Below are positions 61,230 to 64,000 of a stretch of DNA of 64,000 bases, one piece after another; position 1 is the stretch's first letter, and each line of letters starts with the position of its first letter. The DNA is from Acetothermia bacterium UBA3571 (lineage in GTDB: Bacteria > Bipolaricaulota > Bipolaricaulia > Bipolaricaulales > Bipolaricaulaceae). The DNA lies in NCBI GenBank assembly GCA_002375995.1, contig DFNI01000009.1, positions 29,523 through 93,522 on the forward strand, given 5' to 3'. Below the pieces are notes generated by a model that was not told the origin of the DNA, ran no database searches, and worked only from the letters and a program-made list of their open reading frames with translations. Made by a program: the position numbers and the translations under genes.

Positions 61230-61302
61230 GGCGAGGTAGCTCAGGTGGTAGAGCACGCGGCTGAAAACCGCGGTGTCCCCAGTTCGACTCTGGGCCTCGC
61301 CA
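61230..61302 (+). tRNA. tRNA-Phe (GAA)
   Basis: Acceptor GGCGAGG/CCTCGCC, anticodon loop CTGAAAA (anticodon GAA), T-loop TTCGACT. Last of the six; ends 36 nt before dnaA. Confidence 0.95.
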
Positions 61303-61338
61303 CTTGCTTTGTTTTTGCCCTTTGGGGCGGGGGCATTT

Positions 61339-62679
61339 ATGGGAAATTCGGCCGAGGCGATTTGGGAAACCCTTAAACGGGAGCTCATAAAGGAAATTCC
61401 CCCCACGAGTTTTGTGGGTTGGTTTTCCGAGGTGCACCCCGTGAAGGTCGACGGAGACCATCTCGTCCTCGAGGTCCCGTCCACCTTCATCAAAGTGGGG
61501 ATAGAACGCCGTTTCCAAGACCTCATCAATCGCCTCATCCGGGACCACATCTCCCCCGGGATGTCCCTAAAGCTTGTGGTACGTGAAGAAGGTGCTCCCG
61601 CTCAATTCACCTCTCCCCCCACCGTCTCGCCCCGCTACTTGGGGACCCTACCCCTCAACCCCGAGTACACCTTCGAGACCTTCGTACGCGGCAAAAACTC
61701 CCAGTTCGCCTTCGCCGCAGCCCAGTTAGTAGCCCAATCGCCCGCCCGGGCCTATAACCCTCTTTTTATCTACGGGAAGGTGGGGCTGGGGAAAACTCAC
61801 CTCCTCCACGCGATCGGGAACTACGTGCTCTCGACCCCGAATGAGCTCACCGTGGTCTATACGACATCGGAACGTTTCGCCAACGAGCTCATCACCGCCA
61901 TCGGGAACAACACCACCGAACAGTTCCGTGCCAAGTACCGCAACGTGGACATACTCCTCATCGATGACGTTCATTTCCTGAAGAACAAGGAGGCGACCCA
62001 GGAAGAACTTTTCCACACCTTCAACGAGCTTTACGGAAACGGAAAGCAGATAGTACTTTCTTCCGACCGTCCCCCCGAGGAACTCCACGGGCTGCAGGAC
62101 CGACTGGTGTCGCGCTTCCGCTGGGGACTGGTGGCCGATATTCAGCCTCCGGACTTGGAGACACGGATCGCGATACTCCGGGAGAAGGCCCGTCGCCAGG
62201 GAGTAGAGCTCGAGGACCAGCTTCTGGAGATGATCGCCTCCCGGGTGGCCACCAATGTGCGCGACCTGGAAGGGGCGTTAATCCGAGTCATTGCATATAT
62301 GAAGCTCGGGGAAGGGGAGATCACCCCCGAGGTATTGGACGAGTTGATCCCCGCTGCGCCCAAAGAAACGGCGAAACAACGCCTCACGGTGGATGTGATC
62401 AAGGAAGAGGTGGCCCGCCATTACGGCCTCTCGGTAGAGGACCTCGAGGGCCCGGCCCGCCGAAAGGACATTTCACATGCACGTCAAGTGGCCATATACC
62501 TCGCGCGGGAGCTCACCAACAGTTCTTTCCCCACCTTGGGGGCCGCCTTCGGGGGGCGCGATCACTCCACCATCATGCACGCGTACCAAAAGATGCAGGA
62601 GTTGTTAAAGGACACACCCCTCTTGCGTAACGAAATCGATTCGCTGAGGCAGGAATTGCAGAACAAATATGCACCGTAG
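61339..62679 (+). CDS. dnaA: Chromosomal replication initiator protein DnaA
   Basis: 446 residues. Domain I IWETLKRELIKEIPPTSFV, AAA+ domain III with Walker A GKVGLGKTHLLHAIG and Walker B DILLIDDVHFL, sensor region SDRPPEELHGLQDRLVSRF, and domain IV DNA-binding signature ARQVAIYLARELTN followed by GGRDHSTIMHAY. Opens replication at the adjoining DnaA-box cluster. ATG 61339 gives family length; the open frame extends back into tRNA-Phe but without homology. Confidence 0.97.
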   Translation: MGNSAEAIWETLKRELIKEIPPTSFVGWFSEVHPVKVDGDHLVLEVPSTFIKVGIERRFQDLINRLIRDHISPGMSLKLVVREEGAPAQFTSPPTVSPRYLGTLPLNPEYTFETFVRGKNSQFAFAAAQLVAQSPARAYNPLFIYGKVGLGKTHLLHAIGNYVLSTPNELTVVYTTSERFANELITAIGNNTTEQFRAKYRNVDILLIDDVHFLKNKEATQEELFHTFNELYGNGKQIVLSSDRPPEELHGLQDRLVSRFRWGLVADIQPPDLETRIAILREKARRQGVELEDQLLEMIASRVATNVRDLEGALIRVIAYMKLGEGEITPEVLDELIPAAPKETAKQRLTVDVIKEEVARHYGLSVEDLEGPARRKDISHARQVAIYLARELTNSSFPTLGAAFGGRDHSTIMHAYQKMQELLKDTPLLRNEIDSLRQELQNKYAP

Positions 62680-62940
62680 AGGTTTTCCACAGGGTCCTGT
62701 GGAAAACCTGGGGAATCCTTGTGGACAAAACCCCAAAATCTGTGGAAAAGCCCCCCGCGCCACCCACGGTAACCCTATATCCCGTGGGCTTTCCACAGTT
62801 TCCGGTGCTTTTTTCACGCGGTTTTCAACAAGTTTTCCACAGGAGAAATTCCAGTTCCCATGGGGATCTTAGAGTTTTTTCCACAGCCAACAGCGACAAC
62901 TACTACTACTAACTGGGAGAAAAAGAAGATAAAATTGAAA
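62680..62940. other. oriC: oriC-like region with DnaA-box cluster
   Basis: Eight boxes close to TTTTCCACA in about 200 bp after dnaA: forward at 62683-62691, 62789-62797 (CTTTCCACA), 62822-62830 (TTTTCAACA), 62833-62841 and 62877-62885; reverse at 62698-62706, 62720-62728 (TTGTCCACA) and 62741-62749. The first two face each other around GGGTCC. The right end passes into a DnaA-trio-like tract and an A/T-rich stretch (about 62918-62944) next to the dciA-like gene. The whole forms a standard bipartite-looking initiation site. Confidence 0.85.
62900..62911 (+). promoter_or_regulatory. DnaA-trio-like element
   Basis: Four tandem CTA triplets (3'-GAT-5' on the other strand) 14 nt after the last DnaA box, followed by the A-rich tract. 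This is the order box, trios, unwinding element known from Bacillus oriC. Confidence 0.6.
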
Positions 62941-62944
62941 ATTG

Positions 62945-63487
62945 ATGGCAGAAGAAGGGCTGTGGAAAACCCTTGAGAGCTTGCTGAGGCGTTACGGTAT
63001 AGTGGACAAATTCCGCGAACAGCTAGTTGTGGTGGAGTGGGATACGGAGGCACCTCCACTGGCCCACAAGGCTTGCCCTTTATACGTGAAAGATAAAACC
63101 CTCTATTTGAGTGTGCCCTCCCATGCCCTCGCTCAAGAACTCCACCTCCAAAAGGAAAAGATCGTCAGGGAACTCCAGGAAAAAGGCTATGATATCTGTG
63201 ATTTGAAGTTCTCCGTAAGGCCCCCTGAACTGGCCTCTGTGCCCCACTTGCTAGAGATAGCCATAACGCCCGAAGATGAGGTGTGGGCACGCAACGCCTT
63301 GGAAGGGCAGGAGTTGCCGCCGAGGTTGCGGGATCGGATGGTGTCCTTGCTAGCGGCCACCCGGGCAAGGGAGCGGGCGATGCTCGCCGCGGGTGCCCGC
63401 AAGTGTCGGTCGTGTGGGGCTGCCTTTTTCGGAGACAGTGATGTGTGCCCCGTGTGCTATGTGGAGCAAATGGAGGCCACCCCATAA
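62945..63487 (+). CDS. DciA-like (DUF721) replicative helicase-loading protein with zinc ribbon
   Basis: 180 residues. N-terminal DUF721-type KH-like fold: LVVVEWDTEAPPLAHKACPL, LYLSVPSHALAQELHLQKE, VRELQEKGYDICDLKFSV. C-terminal zinc ribbon CRSCGAAFFGDSDVCPVC. DciA recruits DnaB helicase in bacteria lacking DnaC/DnaI. Location right beside dnaA and the origin fits. ATG 62945 lacks a clear Shine-Dalgarno. Confidence 0.7.
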   Translation: MAEEGLWKTLESLLRRYGIVDKFREQLVVVEWDTEAPPLAHKACPLYVKDKTLYLSVPSHALAQELHLQKEKIVRELQEKGYDICDLKFSVRPPELASVPHLLEIAITPEDEVWARNALEGQELPPRLRDRMVSLLAATRARERAMLAAGARKCRSCGAAFFGDSDVCPVCYVEQMEATP

Positions 63488-63673
63488 AAGGGAAGAACCC
63501 GGGGCTGAATCCTTCCATATGGGACGTGTGTCCCTTAAGGTGAAGTCGATCTCCATGGATCACTTCCAAGGGCCAAGGGATCGCAAATAAGAAACATTGC
63601 GATTTTCCTATATCAGAATTGCTGAAACAAGCGAGAATGGCAAAGTCCAGAATGAAACCAAGTTTTCCAACTC
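63488..63673. other. Intergenic, nothing coding seen
   Basis: No gene on either strand. A small hairpin GGGAC/GTCCC at 63521-63534 lacks a T-run and may be a weak terminator for the dciA-like gene. The last half is A/T-rich. Confidence 0.4.
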
Positions 63674-63702
63674 TTGACAAGTTGCTTTAACTATTTTAGA
63701 AT
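63674..63702 (+). promoter_or_regulatory. Promoter of riboswitch transcript
   Basis: TTGACA (63674-63679), 17-bp spacer, TAGAAT (63697-63702): close to the sigma-70 consensus. Start expected near 63709, about 25 nt before the aptamer. Confidence 0.8.
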
Positions 63703-63732
63703 ACAGCCAACTTTTGGAGGGTCTGCAGGGTC

Positions 63733-63831
63733 GGGCCATCCGAAAGGGCAAACCCTTCGAAAGGAGGGGGCGCAAAGCCACGGGCCCTCACGCCTTGTGC
63801 GGTAGGGTAGCCGGGCTGCCGAAGATGGCCG
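63733..63831 (+). promoter_or_regulatory. Cyclic-di-GMP class I (GEMM) riboswitch
   Basis: P1 is perfect: GGCCATC (63734-63740) with GATGGCC (63824-63830). Conserved core AGGGCAAACC, the GAAA tetraloop stem (CCTTCGAAAGG), GCGCAAAGCCACGGGCC, and the receptor GGTAGGGTAGCCGGGCTGCCGA all match GEMM-I. The base equivalent to G20 is G, as in c-di-GMP binders rather than cGAMP-type variants. A weak hairpin CCCAA/TTGGG then TTTGATATTT (63874-63897) could be the expression platform. Confidence 0.88.
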
Positions 63832-63978
63832 AAAAGATACGAGGGGCGTTTACGGTGGCGATTCGGGAGTGGGCCCAACACTTTGGGTTTGATATTTGGA
63901 TTTCCACACAACCCTCTAATGAGCTTACTTCATTCAATCCCCCAAATCAGATAACCCCGTTCGTGGAGGTGATGTGAA

Positions 63979-64000
63979 TGGTGCGCTGGGGTGGCTACGA
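63979..64000 (+). CDS. Start of riboswitch-controlled gene, cut by window
   Basis: ATG 63979 with GGAGGTGATGTGA upstream, an ideal ribosome-binding site. Only MVRWGGY is visible. Product unknown; position behind a c-di-GMP riboswitch suggests surface, adhesion, motility or secretion function. Confidence 0.6.

Noticed and set aside
1..64000. CRISPR arrays, rRNA, tmRNA or SRP RNA
   Set aside because: No regularly spaced repeats and no recognisable conserved cores of these RNAs were seen when reading both strands.

Overview
The window is a G+C-rich bacterial chromosome segment that includes the replication origin (dnaA, a DnaA-box cluster and a dciA-like gene at about 61.3-63.5 kb). Shine-Dalgarno-led starts, an outer-surface-style secretome, a site-2 protease, RecA/RecX and MEP-pathway IspF all say bacterium. 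The mix of an archaeal-type AsnRS-like protein, a half-ferritin of the encapsulated type, GH38 and GH123-like sugar enzymes and beta-rich or PKD surface proteins fits a deep-branching, possibly thermophilic lineage. Bipolaricaulota (OP1/Acetothermia) is my best guess, but it is an inference with low confidence.

Layout. 0-8.8 kb: partial ABC importer ATPase, a LacI regulator, sucD, a tiny coiled-coil protein, an ABC-2 exporter pair, a DUF922-like secreted protein, and an sfsA/coaE/AsnRS-like cluster. 9.1-18.5 kb: transposase remnant, an ArsR regulator coupled to a TauE/SafE transporter, a secreted GH123-like enzyme, a TIM-barrel isomerase, an AEC transporter and several exported proteins. 18.6-24.5 kb: a cold-shock gene, then on the minus strand a four-gene operon of exported proteins (propeller-like, metzincin, triple-PKD, beta-rich), a ferritin-like protein and an exported thioredoxin-like protein. 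24.5-28.5 kb: HAD, GNAT, an MGDG-synthase-like glycosyltransferase, and cysE behind a leader carrying two small ORFs. 28.5-35.4 kb: a LacI-controlled glycoside uptake operon (repressor, binding protein, two permeases, GH38 alpha-mannosidase) with a clear operator and an internal terminator. 35.5-39 kb: tilS-rseP and an AbrB/PIN toxin-antitoxin pair.

39-57.5 kb is an accessory island. It holds a full BREX type 1 gene order (brxA, brxB, brxC, pglX, pglZ, brxL) followed by a dual-specificity phosphatase. The notable point is that pglX is split in two by a cassette of about 1.3 kb with two genes, a DUF4065/SocA-like (Panacea-type) protein and an unknown 244-residue protein. The cassette ends with a ribosome-binding site and ATG that restart the second half of PglX. 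This is a candidate toxin-antitoxin or guard module nested inside a defence gene. The island is bordered by wreckage: transposase remnants on the left; on the right a frameshifted IS256-type element, a stray ispF 3' fragment, an hsdR C-terminal fragment and a radC pseudogene.

57.5-64 kb returns to core genes: ispF, recX, recA, a lamin-tail-domain secreted protein, six tRNA genes, dnaA, an origin with a DnaA-trio-like element, a DciA-like helicase-loader gene, and a class I cyclic-di-GMP (GEMM) riboswitch with its own promoter before a gene cut off by the window end.
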